Counted from the stretch's first letter, positions 1-8,455 are shown. The stretch is DNA of 64,000 nt from Enterobacter sp. Cy-643 (GCF_011752815.1 NZ_VWWV01000005.1:112263-176262); one strand, 5' to 3'. Notes: generated by a model not told the origin, from the letters alone. Numbers and translations are program-made.

Positions 1-864
1 ATCCTGGATCAGCGACTCGCCAAGCATGTCCCGCAGCCAGCTTACCGTCCACATTCCTTTGCGGATGCCGTAGCCTTCATACAGCAGCGTTTCAGGAATA
101 GATGACATAATGGGCCAGTAGGCCGCCGGGGCTTTCGGCAGCGCTTTGCCGTTCATCATCAGCGCGATATAGGTGCCGAGGGATATCACCGCCGTTTCAT
201 CATCCAGCAGCCCGGCCCCAAGCGCTTCTACCGGCTTATCGCTGGTGGTACAAACCACCGGTAATCCGACCGGGAAGCCCGTAGCCTTCGCCGCGTTTTC
301 GGTAAGATGACCAATGACCGTGCCCGGCATCTGAACATCAAACAGCATGGTGCGCGGAATATTAAATTTCTTCAGCACTTCGCCGTCGTCGCTCCATGAC
401 CACGTTTTGTAGTCCACGGGCCACTGGCCAAAATAGTTGGCGATATTGTCTTTAAACTCGCCGGTTAAGCGGTGAGACAGGTATCCCGAGAAAGAGGTAA
501 CCCAGGCGACATCAGGATTTGTGTGCTCGTAGGGACGGGTGACGCGGGCATCCTGCCAGCTGATCAGCGGCTCAGCCGGTGTGCCGTCGGCCTTTAATAG
601 GGCGCGGCAGCAGCGTATGGAGCCGAGACCAATCCCGACGATAGCGTTCTTGTCGCCCGTGAAGTGGCTCATTAAATCCTGCCCGGCGCGGCACAGCGAG
701 TCCCACAGGTCGTCGTCAGGGTGCTCGGCGGTATCCGCGTCCGGCGTGTACATCGGCTGAAGCTGCCCCTTGCCTTCGCAGATGATATTGCCTGCCAGAT
801 CGTACATCACGACTTTTGTACTCTGGCTCCCACCATCAATCCCAATGATGTATTGCTTCGACAT
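1..864 (-). CDS. ygcE: FGGY-family carbohydrate kinase YgcE, C-terminal part outside the window
   Basis: The first 288 codons are present; the gene runs off the left edge. The N-terminus MSKQYIIGIDGGSQSTKVVM carries the ATPase phosphate-1 loop of the FGGY kinases (DGGSQSTK), and the readable part is close to E. coli YgcE (492 aa). Family members phosphorylate sugars or polyols with ATP in the cytoplasm. The real substrate is unknown. It lies 26 bp behind yqcE on the same strand, so a carrier and a kinase are probably co-transcribed. The start ATG follows a GGAGAAAGGC ribosome-binding site. Identity as the ygcE orthologue is well supported; the catalytic role is inferred from family. Confidence 0.93.
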   Translation of the reverse strand, partial: MSKQYIIGIDGGSQSTKVVMYDLAGNIICEGKGQLQPMYTPDADTAEHPDDDLWDSLCRAGQDLMSHFTGDKNAIVGIGLGSIRCCRALLKADGTPAEPLISWQDARVTRPYEHTNPDVAWVTSFSGYLSHRLTGEFKDNIANYFGQWPVDYKTWSWSDDGEVLKKFNIPRTMLFDVQMPGTVIGHLTENAAKATGFPVGLPVVCTTSDKPVEALGAGLLDDETAVISLGTYIALMMNGKALPKAPAAYWPIMSSIPETLLYEGYGIRKGMWTVSWLRDMLGESLIQD

Positions 865-890
865 TGCCTTTCTCCTTCAATTTTCCCTCA

Positions 891-2189
891 TCACTCGCCC
901 GTAGCGGCCAGCGATGCCAATTTTTTCTGTGCGACGTCGGCGGCGTGAATTTTGCGAATCAGCAAAAAGGCAAACACGATGACCATGCACAGCGCGGCTA
1001 ATCCCATCAGCCACATGTTGCGGTAGGCTTCCTCAGCCGGCAGGCTGTCCTGCCAGTGGCCGACAAGCGGGTACACGAATACGTCCGGCAAGAAGCCGAT
1101 GACCGAACAGATACCCACGGTGGTTCCCATAATATAGGGCGGTGTTCTCGCTTCGCCGGGGCAGGCCCAGTAGAGCCCGCGTGAGGCGTAACAGGTGAAG
1201 CCCAGCAGCAAAATAAGCCCAATGCCCATGGCAACGGACTGAGGATTGGAATTTGTCGCCAGTAGCGCAATCAACGCAACTGCCCCGACAATCGACAGTA
1301 GCTGCACCACGCGAGTGGGCGATTTGATTCTGCTGTAGGTCGTAATAATGCCGCCCAGCGGGCCACAAACGGCGCGAAATATTTTATTTATTACGATGCC
1401 CATGTAGCTGGCGGCCACCAGCGACATGCCGTACATCTCGGTCAGGTAGTTGGTGGAATAGCTCAGGATGGCATAAATGGTGTAAACTCCGAAGATCACC
1501 ATACTGCAATACCAGGTGGTACTTATCCGTAAAACGGACAGGATATCTTTGAGCTGGAAGGCCGGCTTTTTGGCTTCTTGAGTATCCACCGTACGGCCAG
1601 TAAAGCCGTCGCTAACAAAGAACCAGCAAAGCACGCCGAGCGCAATATAAACGCCGCTGTAGATAAGAATAACGGCTTTAAGGCTGTTAGCATCTTCCGG
1701 TGCGAAGCGCGAGAACACCCACATAGTAAACACCGCCAGCGCCATCACGCCGACGCCGCGCAGGCCTTCCATCCAGCCCATGATTTTCCCCTGTTCGCTA
1801 TGATCGCCCAACAGGGAAGCAGCTTTAATGGAGACCGACCACAGCATCAGAATGGTGGTCACGGCGAAGGCGACCTGAATGACGATCATCACCCACAGCG
1901 GCGGGTAGAAAGCCATCACAATTCCCAACAGGCCGGTGGCAATCATCGCCAGCGTCATCATTACGCGGTGAGAAAACTTATCAGCAATAATTCCACTCGG
2001 CGCATAAAGGAGAATTGCGGTTATTCCGAAAGTACTCATAATTAAGCCTATTTCGGTATTGCTAAACCCCATAAATTTTGCCATGGGAATTTGATAAATA
2101 TACCTTAAATAAGCAAGGTCAAAACTTACACCACCACTGATACTTATTATTGCCAGCGTTAGCCAGCGACGAAAATTTGAATCACGCAT
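891..2189 (-). CDS. yqcE: MFS transporter YqcE
   Basis: A 432-residue protein with about twelve hydrophobic segments and the layout of the sugar-phosphate/anion-symporter branch of the major facilitator superfamily, similar in length and context to E. coli YqcE (425 aa). It probably imports the substrate, or a derivative, that the neighbouring YgcE kinase phosphorylates. The start ATG at 2189 follows GAGAGCACC, a modest ribosome-binding site. The 5' leader contains a terminator-like hairpin (2223-2275) about 35 bases before the start, and a CRP-like site lies near -41 of the predicted promoter. The transported substrate is unknown. Confidence 0.88.
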   Translation of the reverse strand: MRDSNFRRWLTLAIISISGGVSFDLAYLRYIYQIPMAKFMGFSNTEIGLIMSTFGITAILLYAPSGIIADKFSHRVMMTLAMIATGLLGIVMAFYPPLWVMIVIQVAFAVTTILMLWSVSIKAASLLGDHSEQGKIMGWMEGLRGVGVMALAVFTMWVFSRFAPEDANSLKAVILIYSGVYIALGVLCWFFVSDGFTGRTVDTQEAKKPAFQLKDILSVLRISTTWYCSMVIFGVYTIYAILSYSTNYLTEMYGMSLVAASYMGIVINKIFRAVCGPLGGIITTYSRIKSPTRVVQLLSIVGAVALIALLATNSNPQSVAMGIGLILLLGFTCYASRGLYWACPGEARTPPYIMGTTVGICSVIGFLPDVFVYPLVGHWQDSLPAEEAYRNMWLMGLAALCMVIVFAFLLIRKIHAADVAQKKLASLAATGE

Positions 2190-2222
2190 GGTGTGCTCTC
2201 AGTAATCAGGATTGTTAAAGAC

Positions 2223-2287
2223 AAAAAAAGAGAAAAGTAACCAATCCCTTTTTAAGGGCTGATTACTTTTCTCATGGGCTCTAGTAA
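2223..2287 (-). terminator. Intrinsic terminator with conserved upstream box in the yqcE leader
   Basis: Read on the minus strand, the leader has TTACTAGAG, three variable bases, then ATGAGAAAAGTAA (2287-2263). GAGAAAAGTAA pairs perfectly with TTACTTTTCTC (2240-2230), and an inner CCCTT/AAGGG pairing closes the loop. Seven U residues follow (A7 at 2223-2229 on the plus strand). The hairpin starts about 16 bases into the predicted transcript and ends before yqcE, so it should stop transcription unless overridden. The same box and arrangement occur in the ygcW leader, which argues for regulated readthrough. Confidence 0.75.
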
Positions 2288-2445
2288 TTGCGGAGATTAT
2301 TAACATGCAGAGTGATTTTTTAGTGTGAGAAATATCACGATATTGGTTTTAGTGGTGAATTATTTAGCGATAAAACCTTCCTGTTAATAAGTTGTGAGAT
2401 TGATCACATAACATGCCACGTTGCTGTGATACTTATTTTAGCCAG

Positions 2446-2509
2446 TTACTAGAGACGATGAGAAAAGTAACTTCCCTTTCGGGGGGAGCTTGCTTTTCTC
2501 ATTTTTTTT
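2446..2509 (+). terminator. Intrinsic terminator with conserved upstream box in the ygcW leader
   Basis: The leader reads TTACTAGAG, ACG, then ATGAGAAAAGTAA (2446-2470), 23 of 25 positions identical to the box in the divergent yqcE leader. TGAGAAAAG (2459-2467) pairs with the 3' side ending TTTTCTCA (2501), with an inner CTTCCC/GGGGAG stem, and eight U residues follow (2502-2509). The structure ends 27 bases before ygcW, whose ribosome-binding site AAGGAG comes after it. It is therefore a leader terminator for the ygcW operon. The box overlaps the 5' arm of the hairpin, as in antiterminator-controlled leaders. Confidence 0.78.
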
Positions 2510-2536
2510 GCGTTTAAAAAATTTAAGGAGTTCATC

Positions 2537-3322
2537 ATGTCGCTCAGCGCACTCAACGAATTCTCACTGGACTTCTTCTCGCTCAAAGGGAAGACGGCGA
2601 TTGTCACCGGCGGTAACAGCGGGCTGGGCCAGGCGTTCGCCATGGCGCTGGCTAAGGCCGGGGCAAATGTGTTTATTCCAACGGTGGTGGAAGAGAAAGG
2701 CGAAACGCGCCAACTTATTGAACAACAAGGCGTAAAAGTCGCGTTTATGACCGTGGATATCACGGAGAAAGGTGCCCCGGCTCAGGTCATCGCCCAGTGC
2801 CTGGAAACCTTTGGTTCGGTGGATATTCTGGTCAACAACGCCGGGATCTGTAAGCTCAACAAGGTGCTGGACTTCGGCCGCGCCGACTGGGATCCGATGA
2901 TAAATATAAACCTTACCGCGGCGTTCGAATTAAGCCACGAAGCGGCCAAAGTGATGATCCCGCAAAAGCACGGAAAAATCATTAATATCTGTTCGTTATT
3001 TTCTTATCTTGGCGGCCAGTGGTCTCCGGCTTATTCCGCCACAAAACATGCGCTGGCCGGTTTAACGAAAGCGTATTGTGATGAATTAGGTCAATATAAT
3101 ATTCAGGTGAACGGTATTGCACCTGGTTATTATGCTACCGATATTACTACCGAAACGCGTAAAAACCCGGAAACCAATAAACGCGTACTTGATCATATTC
3201 CAGCCAACCGCTGGGGTGAAACTCAGGATCTTATGGGGGCAATGGTTTATTTATCCAGCCGTGCTTCAGATTATGTTAATGGTCATTTGTTAGTCGTTGA
3301 TGGTGGTTATTTAGTCAGGTAA
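2537..3322 (+). CDS. ygcW: Short-chain dehydrogenase/reductase YgcW
   Basis: A 261-residue classical SDR, the same length as E. coli YgcW. Visible landmarks are the nucleotide-binding motif TGGNSGLG (residues 24-31), NNAG (100-103) and the catalytic Ser153, Tyr166 and Lys170 (YSATK). The C-terminus VDGGYLVR is typical of the gluconate/sorbose dehydrogenase type. It likely oxidises or reduces a hydroxyl of a sugar acid or polyol with NAD(P). It is first in the operon ygcW-ygcU-ygcS-ygcR-ygcQ, with RBS AAGGAG seven bases before the ATG. The precise substrate is unknown. Confidence 0.9.
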   Translation: MSLSALNEFSLDFFSLKGKTAIVTGGNSGLGQAFAMALAKAGANVFIPTVVEEKGETRQLIEQQGVKVAFMTVDITEKGAPAQVIAQCLETFGSVDILVNNAGICKLNKVLDFGRADWDPMININLTAAFELSHEAAKVMIPQKHGKIINICSLFSYLGGQWSPAYSATKHALAGLTKAYCDELGQYNIQVNGIAPGYYATDITTETRKNPETNKRVLDHIPANRWGETQDLMGAMVYLSSRASDYVNGHLLVVDGGYLVR

Positions 3323-3392
3323 TTCTTGCAGGGTGGTTCCTGCTTTCTCTTATTTATATCCGTATTCCCTTATTTGTCAGGAAGGAGTTGTC

Positions 3393-4847
3393 ATGTCTTT
3401 ATCTCGCGAAGCAATTGTGGATCAATTGAAAGAAATTGTTGGTCCGCAGCAGGTTATTACCGATGAAAAAGTATTGCAGAAAAACAGTATCGACCGCTTC
3501 AGAAAATATGCGGATATTCATGGCGTGTACACTCAGCCGCTGCCGGCCGCGGTGGTGAAGCTGCAAAGCACTGAGCAAGTCTCCAGCGTGCTGGCGTTTC
3601 TGAACAGCAATCACATCACCTGTATTCCGCGTACCGGCGCTTCCGCAACGGAAGGCGGCCTGGAAGCGGTGGTGAAAAACTCCGTGGTGCTGGACGGCTC
3701 CGGGCTGAACAAGATTGTCGATATCGATATTGAAAACATGCAGGCCACCGCCCAGTGCGGCGTGCCGCTGGAAGTGCTGGAAGATGCCCTGCGGGCAAAA
3801 GGCTACACGACCGGCCACTCCCCACAGTCAAAACCGCTGGCACAAATGGGGGGCCTTGTGGCAACCCGCAGTATCGGGCAGTTCTCAACCCTGTACGGGG
3901 CGATTGAAGACATGGTGGTTGGCCTGGAGGCCGTGTTCCCGGACGGCAGCATCACGCGCATTAAAAACGTGCCGCGCCGTGCCGCTGGCCCGGACATTCG
4001 CCACGTGATCATCGGCAACGAAGGGGCGCTTTGCTACATCACCGAAGTGACGGTAAAAATCTTCAAATATATGCCGGAAAACAACCTGTTCTACGGCTAC
4101 ATCCTCGACAACATGAAAACGGGCTTCAACATCCTGCGTGAAGTGATGGTGGAAGGCTACCGTCCGTCGATTGCCCGCCTGTATGACGCCGAAGATGGCA
4201 CCCAGCACTTCACCCATTTTGCCGACGGCAAATGCGTGCTGATCTTTATGGCAGAAGGCTCTAAGCGCCTGGCTGAAGCGACCGGCGCGGGTATCGAAGA
4301 AATTGTTGCCCGCTATCCGGAATGTAAGAAGGTGGACAGCAAGCTGATTGAAACCTGGTTCAACAACCTGAACTGGGGGCCGGAGAAAGTGGCTGCCGAG
4401 CGCGTGCAGATCCTGAAAACCGGCAATATGGGCTTTACCACGGAAGTTTCCGGCAGTTGGAGCTGCATTGATGAGATTTATCACAATGTGATTGAGCGCA
4501 TTCGCAATGAGTTCCCACATGCAGGTGATATCACTATGCTGGGCGGCCACTCTTCCCACAGCTACATCAACGGCACCAACATGTACTTTGTGTACGACTA
4601 CAACGTAGTGGACTGCAAGCCGGAAGAGGAGATCGACAAGTACCACAACCCGCTGAACAAAATTATCGTGGAAGAGACGATTCGTCTCGGTGGCTCGATG
4701 GTGCACCACCACGGGATCGGTAAACACCGCGTGCACTGGTCTAAGCTGGAGCACGGTACCGCCTGGCCAATCATGCAGGGCCTGAAAGATCAGTACGATC
4801 CGAACGGCATCATGAACACAGGCACGATTTGGCCGATTGAAAAATAA
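3393..4847 (+). CDS. ygcU: FAD-binding oxidoreductase YgcU
   Basis: A 484-residue flavoprotein of the vanillyl-alcohol oxidase/GlcD type, nearly collinear with E. coli YgcU. The PCMH-type FAD domain spans roughly residues 45-225, with PRTGAS at 79-84. The C-terminal substrate domain carries a histidine-rich HHHGIGKHR at about 438-446, the region that in alkyl-DHAP synthases and related enzymes lies at the active site. The start ATG at 3393 follows GAAGGAG and matches the E. coli start. With ETF genes in the same operon, it probably passes electrons to YgcRQ rather than to oxygen. The substrate is unknown. Confidence 0.9.
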   Translation: MSLSREAIVDQLKEIVGPQQVITDEKVLQKNSIDRFRKYADIHGVYTQPLPAAVVKLQSTEQVSSVLAFLNSNHITCIPRTGASATEGGLEAVVKNSVVLDGSGLNKIVDIDIENMQATAQCGVPLEVLEDALRAKGYTTGHSPQSKPLAQMGGLVATRSIGQFSTLYGAIEDMVVGLEAVFPDGSITRIKNVPRRAAGPDIRHVIIGNEGALCYITEVTVKIFKYMPENNLFYGYILDNMKTGFNILREVMVEGYRPSIARLYDAEDGTQHFTHFADGKCVLIFMAEGSKRLAEATGAGIEEIVARYPECKKVDSKLIETWFNNLNWGPEKVAAERVQILKTGNMGFTTEVSGSWSCIDEIYHNVIERIRNEFPHAGDITMLGGHSSHSYINGTNMYFVYDYNVVDCKPEEEIDKYHNPLNKIIVEETIRLGGSMVHHHGIGKHRVHWSKLEHGTAWPIMQGLKDQYDPNGIMNTGTIWPIEK

Positions 4848-4853
4848 CCGTAC

Positions 4854-4885
4854 AGGTCGGCTCTCAGGAGCCGACCTCTTCATTT
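4854..4885 (+). terminator. Intra-operon hairpin between ygcU and ygcS
   Basis: A perfect 10-bp stem AGGTCGGCTC/GAGCCGACCT with a 4-base loop lies six bases past the ygcU stop and is followed by CTTCATTT. It could act as a partial terminator or as an mRNA-stabilising 3' end that lowers expression of ygcS and the ETF genes relative to ygcWU. Confidence 0.5.
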
Positions 4886-4907
4886 ACGGATCGACAAAGG
4901 AATCAGT

Positions 4908-6263
4908 ATGCTCGCCGAACCGGTTCGTATGGATGACCTGCCGCTCAATCGCTTTCATTTACGCATTGCCGGGCTGACCTTTGGCGCTCACCTGACTGAC
5001 GGCTACGTGCTGGGCGTGATTGGCTTTGCGCTGGTGATGATTACGCCGCAAATGAGCCTGACGCCGCTTCAGGAAGGGTTAGTGGGCGGCTCGGCGCTGT
5101 TTGGGCTTTTTCTTGGCAGCCTGGTATTGGGCTGGATCTCCGATCACATTGGCCGCCAGAAAATTTTCAACTTCAGCTTTGTGCTCATCACGCTGGCCTC
5201 TTTTTTACAATTTTTCGTCAGCAACGTAGAGCAGCTGATTCTGCTGCGAGTGCTGATTGGCATCGGACTCGGCGGTGACTACTCCGTGGGCCACACCATG
5301 CTGGCCGAATTTTCCCCACGCAAACATCGCGGCGTGCTGCTCGGTGCGTTTAGCGTGGTCTGGACGCTGGGCTATGTGCTGGCGAGCCTGATTGGCCATC
5401 TGATGGTGGAAAGCGGGCCGGATGCCTGGCGCTGGCTGCTGGCTTCTGCCGCATTGCCTGCGTTATTAATCACTTTCTTGCGCTGGGGCACCCCGGAATC
5501 TCCTCGCTGGCTGCTACGCCAGGGGCGCGTGTCCGAGGCGCATCAGATTGTGCGCCGCTGCTTTGGCGAACATGTTGTTATTAGCGATGAGATTGCGGTG
5601 CCTACCTCCCGCCATCTCCGCACGTTGTTTTCCGAACAATACTGGCGACGTACCGCCTTCAATAGCCTGTTCTTTGTTTGCCTGGTGATCCCGTGGTTTG
5701 CAATTTACACCTGGCTGCCGTCCATTACGGGGCTGCTGGGCATGAAGGATGGTCTGACCGCCAGCCTGCTGCTGAATATGGTGTTGGTGATAGGGGCAAT
5801 TGCAGGCCTTGTGCTGACCCATCGCTGTTCAAGACGCGGCTTCCTGATCGGCGGTTTTCTGGTGCTGTTCTTCAGCCTTACCGCGCTGGCGCTGGTGCCG
5901 GAACAACACGGCACCCTCATCCTGCTGCTGTTCTTTGTTTTTACGCTGACCATTTCGGCGGTCAGCAACCTGGTCGGCGTTCTCCCCGCTGAGAGTTTCC
6001 CGACGGATATTCGCTCGCTGGGCGTAGGGTTTGCGACGTCGATGAGCCGCCTGGGTTCGGCAATTAGCACCGGACTGCTGCCGGTGGCGCTGGTCTCCTT
6101 CGGGGTGCAAAACACCATGCTGTTGCTGAGCGCGGTTCTGATGCTGGGCCTGCTGGTTTCCGTCTTCTGGGCGCCGGAAACGCGAAACATGAGCCTTGTG
6201 GCCGCGTCCGGAAATAAAGAGCAGCCGCCGGGAGTGAATCATGAACATTCTGTTAGCCTTTAA
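4908..6263 (+). CDS. ygcS: MFS transporter YgcS
   Basis: A 451-residue, twelve-segment sugar-porter-type MFS protein. The signature loop between segments 2 and 3 reads GWISDHIGRQK (about 76-86), and PESPRWLLRQGR precedes the central loop. Length and context match E. coli YgcS (445 aa). It presumably imports the compound oxidised by YgcW and YgcU. The last 23 bases overlap the start of ygcR, which suggests translational coupling. The ATG at 4908 follows AAAGGAATC. The substrate is not deducible. Confidence 0.88.
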   Translation: MLAEPVRMDDLPLNRFHLRIAGLTFGAHLTDGYVLGVIGFALVMITPQMSLTPLQEGLVGGSALFGLFLGSLVLGWISDHIGRQKIFNFSFVLITLASFLQFFVSNVEQLILLRVLIGIGLGGDYSVGHTMLAEFSPRKHRGVLLGAFSVVWTLGYVLASLIGHLMVESGPDAWRWLLASAALPALLITFLRWGTPESPRWLLRQGRVSEAHQIVRRCFGEHVVISDEIAVPTSRHLRTLFSEQYWRRTAFNSLFFVCLVIPWFAIYTWLPSITGLLGMKDGLTASLLLNMVLVIGAIAGLVLTHRCSRRGFLIGGFLVLFFSLTALALVPEQHGTLILLLFFVFTLTISAVSNLVGVLPAESFPTDIRSLGVGFATSMSRLGSAISTGLLPVALVSFGVQNTMLLLSAVLMLGLLVSVFWAPETRNMSLVAASGNKEQPPGVNHEHSVSL

Positions 6264-7020
6264 GGCCGAGCCAGACCTCGCCATGCTGGCGGAAAAAGAC
6301 TGGCTGGCCGCCGGGCAGGGCAGCCTTAATACGGCGATAACGCGTCCTTGCCTGGGGGAAGATGAGTCTGCTGCCGGTGAGATATTACTGCGTCAGGCTG
6401 AAGGCCTGAGCCTTACCGCCTTAAGCATTGGTCACGAGCGAGCGGACAACTTTCTTCGCCAGTTCAAAGCGCTGGGGTTCCAACGGGCCGTGCGGCTGCA
6501 GCCGGATGACGAGCTGACTTTTTCTCCCGCCTCAGTGGCTGCTTTACTTGCCGCATGGCAGCAGCAACATTCTCAATCTCTGGTGGTCATGGGCTCACGC
6601 AGCGCCGAAGGCAACAGTGGGCAGACGGGGTTTTACCTCGCTGAACAGCTGGGCTGGCCGTGCTTCAGCCGGGTCTATGATTTCAAGCTCGACGCTGAAC
6701 GGCAGCAGGTTTGCCTGAAACAGCGGCATGGCGCAGGGAAACGCAGCCTGACCGTGCGGCTGCCTGCGGTGCTGATGATTGAAAGCGCTGGCGATTACTG
6801 CCTGAGAACGCCTGGCTTGCGGCAAAAGCTGGCGGTGAAAGCGTCGGACGTTGAGGTCTTGCCTGCCAAAGCCCTGGATAATGAGGCGGCAGTTTCTCCT
6901 CTGAGAGGACTGGTACACCCTCAGCGGCAGCGCGGCGGCTTAATTATTCAGGGTAGCGATGTGCGAGAAAAGGTCCGCAGCCTTTACCGCGACTGGCTAG
7001 GTAAAAGGATGAAATCATGA
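6241..7020 (+). CDS. ygcR: Electron-transfer flavoprotein beta-type subunit YgcR
   Basis: A 259-residue protein of the ETF beta/FixA family, equal in length to E. coli YgcR. Family hallmarks are the adenine-nucleotide-binding alpha/beta domain, VVMGSRSAEGNSGQTGF (about residues 114-130) and a C-terminal recognition helix. It should pair with YgcQ to form a soluble heterodimer carrying one FAD and AMP that accepts electrons from flavin dehydrogenases. It overlaps both neighbours: 23 bases with ygcS and four bases with ygcQ (ATGA). The likely electron donor is YgcU (inference from operon). Confidence 0.88.
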   Translation: MNILLAFKAEPDLAMLAEKDWLAAGQGSLNTAITRPCLGEDESAAGEILLRQAEGLSLTALSIGHERADNFLRQFKALGFQRAVRLQPDDELTFSPASVAALLAAWQQQHSQSLVVMGSRSAEGNSGQTGFYLAEQLGWPCFSRVYDFKLDAERQQVCLKQRHGAGKRSLTVRLPAVLMIESAGDYCLRTPGLRQKLAVKASDVEVLPAKALDNEAAVSPLRGLVHPQRQRGGLIIQGSDVREKVRSLYRDWLGKRMKS

Positions 7021-7883
7021 AAATTGCCCTGGTTCTGCCTGAAGCGAGGCAAGCGTCGGCGCTCAATGAGATAGGGCATTTCATTGCGTGCAGTGAAATG
7101 GCACCAGAACATGTCGAAGCCTGGCTGCTGCCGGAGAATGAATGCAGCGAGCCGCTGCTGGAGGGGCTGTATACCCACTTCGTGCCTGCTCCAGTAGACA
7201 TGCTGTTATTTCCTTCTGGCTGGCAGGGCGCAGAGCTTGCCACCCGGCTGGCTCACCGGCTGCAAGGGGAGGCGTGGAGCGCGATTAACGACGCGGATTT
7301 TGCCCGGCAGGTGGTGCGCAAAAACGCCTATGGCGGCGCGCTGGTGGCTGAGCTTCAACTGCACAATAAGCCCTGGTGCCTGAGCGTAGCCGCCGCGCCG
7401 GGAGCCAAAACCTGGCAGCCAGAGATCGAGTATGTACCGATTCCCGTGGCAGCACAGAAGCCCGTCTGGCTGGTTGAGTCTGCGGCAATTGCCGATGAAG
7501 CCGAATACGGCCTGGCTGACGCCAGGCTTGTGCTGGCGGTGGGACGGGGAGTTGGCAGCCCGCAAGCCATGGCGCAGGTGGAGAAGATTGCCTGCGGGTT
7601 GGGCATGGAAACCGGCGCCAGTCGCGAAGCGGTGATGCACGCCTGGTGCAGCATGGACAAGCTGTTGGGAATGTCCGGTACCCAGGTTGCCGCAGACGTT
7701 TGTATCGCGGCCGGCGTTTCTGGCGCGCCGGCCTTTATCAGCGGCATTGCCCACAGCCGGTTCATTGTTGCCATCAATAACGATCCGCAGGCGGCGATAT
7801 TCCGCCATGCCGATGTGGGGATCGTGGATGATTTGCTGCCGGTGCTAACCGAGCTGCAAACCTGCGTCAGGGAAGATATTTAG
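7017..7883 (+). CDS. ygcQ: Electron-transfer flavoprotein alpha-type subunit YgcQ
   Basis: A 288-residue ETF alpha/FixB-family subunit. The C-terminal FAD-binding domain is clear: GRGVGSPQAM, then the SGTQVAADVCIAAGVSGAPA segment and IVAINNDPQAAIFRHADVGI, which are the isoalloxazine- and pyrophosphate-contacting stretches of the family. It starts inside the ygcR stop (ATGA overlap). The 3' end overlaps the convergent ygcP gene by 17 bp, so the two transcripts are complementary there. With YgcR it should carry electrons to the YgcN/YgcO quinone reductase. Confidence 0.9.
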   Translation: MKIALVLPEARQASALNEIGHFIACSEMAPEHVEAWLLPENECSEPLLEGLYTHFVPAPVDMLLFPSGWQGAELATRLAHRLQGEAWSAINDADFARQVVRKNAYGGALVAELQLHNKPWCLSVAAAPGAKTWQPEIEYVPIPVAAQKPVWLVESAAIADEAEYGLADARLVLAVGRGVGSPQAMAQVEKIACGLGMETGASREAVMHAWCSMDKLLGMSGTQVAADVCIAAGVSGAPAFISGIAHSRFIVAINNDPQAAIFRHADVGIVDDLLPVLTELQTCVREDI

Positions 7884-8442
7884 CCAGCTGCCAGACGCCG
7901 GTATTGGTGGTGGAAATCGCCAACGCCCCGGCGCTGAGTGCGTTGTTGGCATCCTCCGCGTCGCACACCAGGCCACCGGCAATCACCGGCAGGTCGATTT
8001 TTTCTGTGACCCATTTCATCACTTTCGGCATACATCCCGGCAGGATTTCGATGCAGTCCGGGTTCGACTGGGCCACCTGTTTATCGATGTTGTGGTAAGA
8101 GATGGAATCGACGATAAACAGCCGGTGAATAGCAAAGAACCCCTGCGCCCTGGCCGCTTTCACCATTGGCGCTTTGGTGCTGATCACGCCGTCGGCCTGG
8201 GTCACCAGTTTCAGAAAGTTAATCACAATCTCTTTATTCGATGTCCCTTCCAGTAAATCGACGTGCACCAGCGCGTATTTATTCGCCTTCTTAATTTGCT
8301 GCACGATGCCGGTAATGGTGCAGATATTGCCGTACAGCACGGAAATCACCTGGCAGTCGGATTCCAGCGCCAGCTGCAGGCTCTGGTTATCTTTTACCGC
8401 TGCAATCAGCGGGTGTTGCTTGAGTAGGGACATCAGGGACAC
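7867..8442 (-). CDS. ygcP: GlpP-family antiterminator YgcP
   Basis: A 191-residue TIM-barrel-like protein of the glycerol-uptake-operon antiterminator family (GlpP), as in E. coli YgcP. Recognisable stretches are YALVHVDLLEG, DGVISTKAPM, PDCIEILPGCMPK and the terminal IAGGLVCDAEDANNALSAGA phosphate-site segment. The best start is GTG at 8442: GGAGT precedes it by about seven bases, and it restores the E. coli N-terminus, whereas the ATG three codons inside lacks this spacing. Bacillus GlpP binds leader RNA when loaded with glycerol-3-phosphate. Here the obvious candidate targets are the twin leader terminators of yqcE and ygcW (inference). Confidence 0.85.
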   Translation of the reverse strand: MSLMSLLKQHPLIAAVKDNQSLQLALESDCQVISVLYGNICTITGIVQQIKKANKYALVHVDLLEGTSNKEIVINFLKLVTQADGVISTKAPMVKAARAQGFFAIHRLFIVDSISYHNIDKQVAQSNPDCIEILPGCMPKVMKWVTEKIDLPVIAGGLVCDAEDANNALSAGALAISTTNTGVWQLAKYLP

Positions 8443-8455
8443 GGCTTGGACTCCA

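Larger units (their letters stand above)
2190..2536. promoter_or_regulatory. Divergent yqcE/ygcW control region with two CRP-like sites
   Basis: This 347-bp gap holds promoters for both directions. A CRP-like site TGTGA-N6-TCACG lies at 2324-2339 and a perfect TGTGA-N6-TCACA at 2393-2408. Leftward, a -10-like TAATAA (complement of 2297-2302) places the transcript start near 2290, with the CRP centre about 41.5 bases upstream. Rightward, GATACT/TACTTA around 2428-2435 places the start near 2440-2442, with the CRP centre about 40 bases upstream. Both spacings match class II CRP activation. Each transcript then enters a similar leader hairpin, listed separately. Start sites are predicted, not measured. 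Confidence 0.7.

Noticed and set aside
2458..2520. Leader peptides starting MRKV in both yqcE and ygcW leader hairpins
   Set aside because: Both conserved boxes contain ATGAGAAAAGTA, but there is no ribosome-binding site, the frames diverge at once and they carry no run of regulatory codons. RNA-level conservation explains the identity better.
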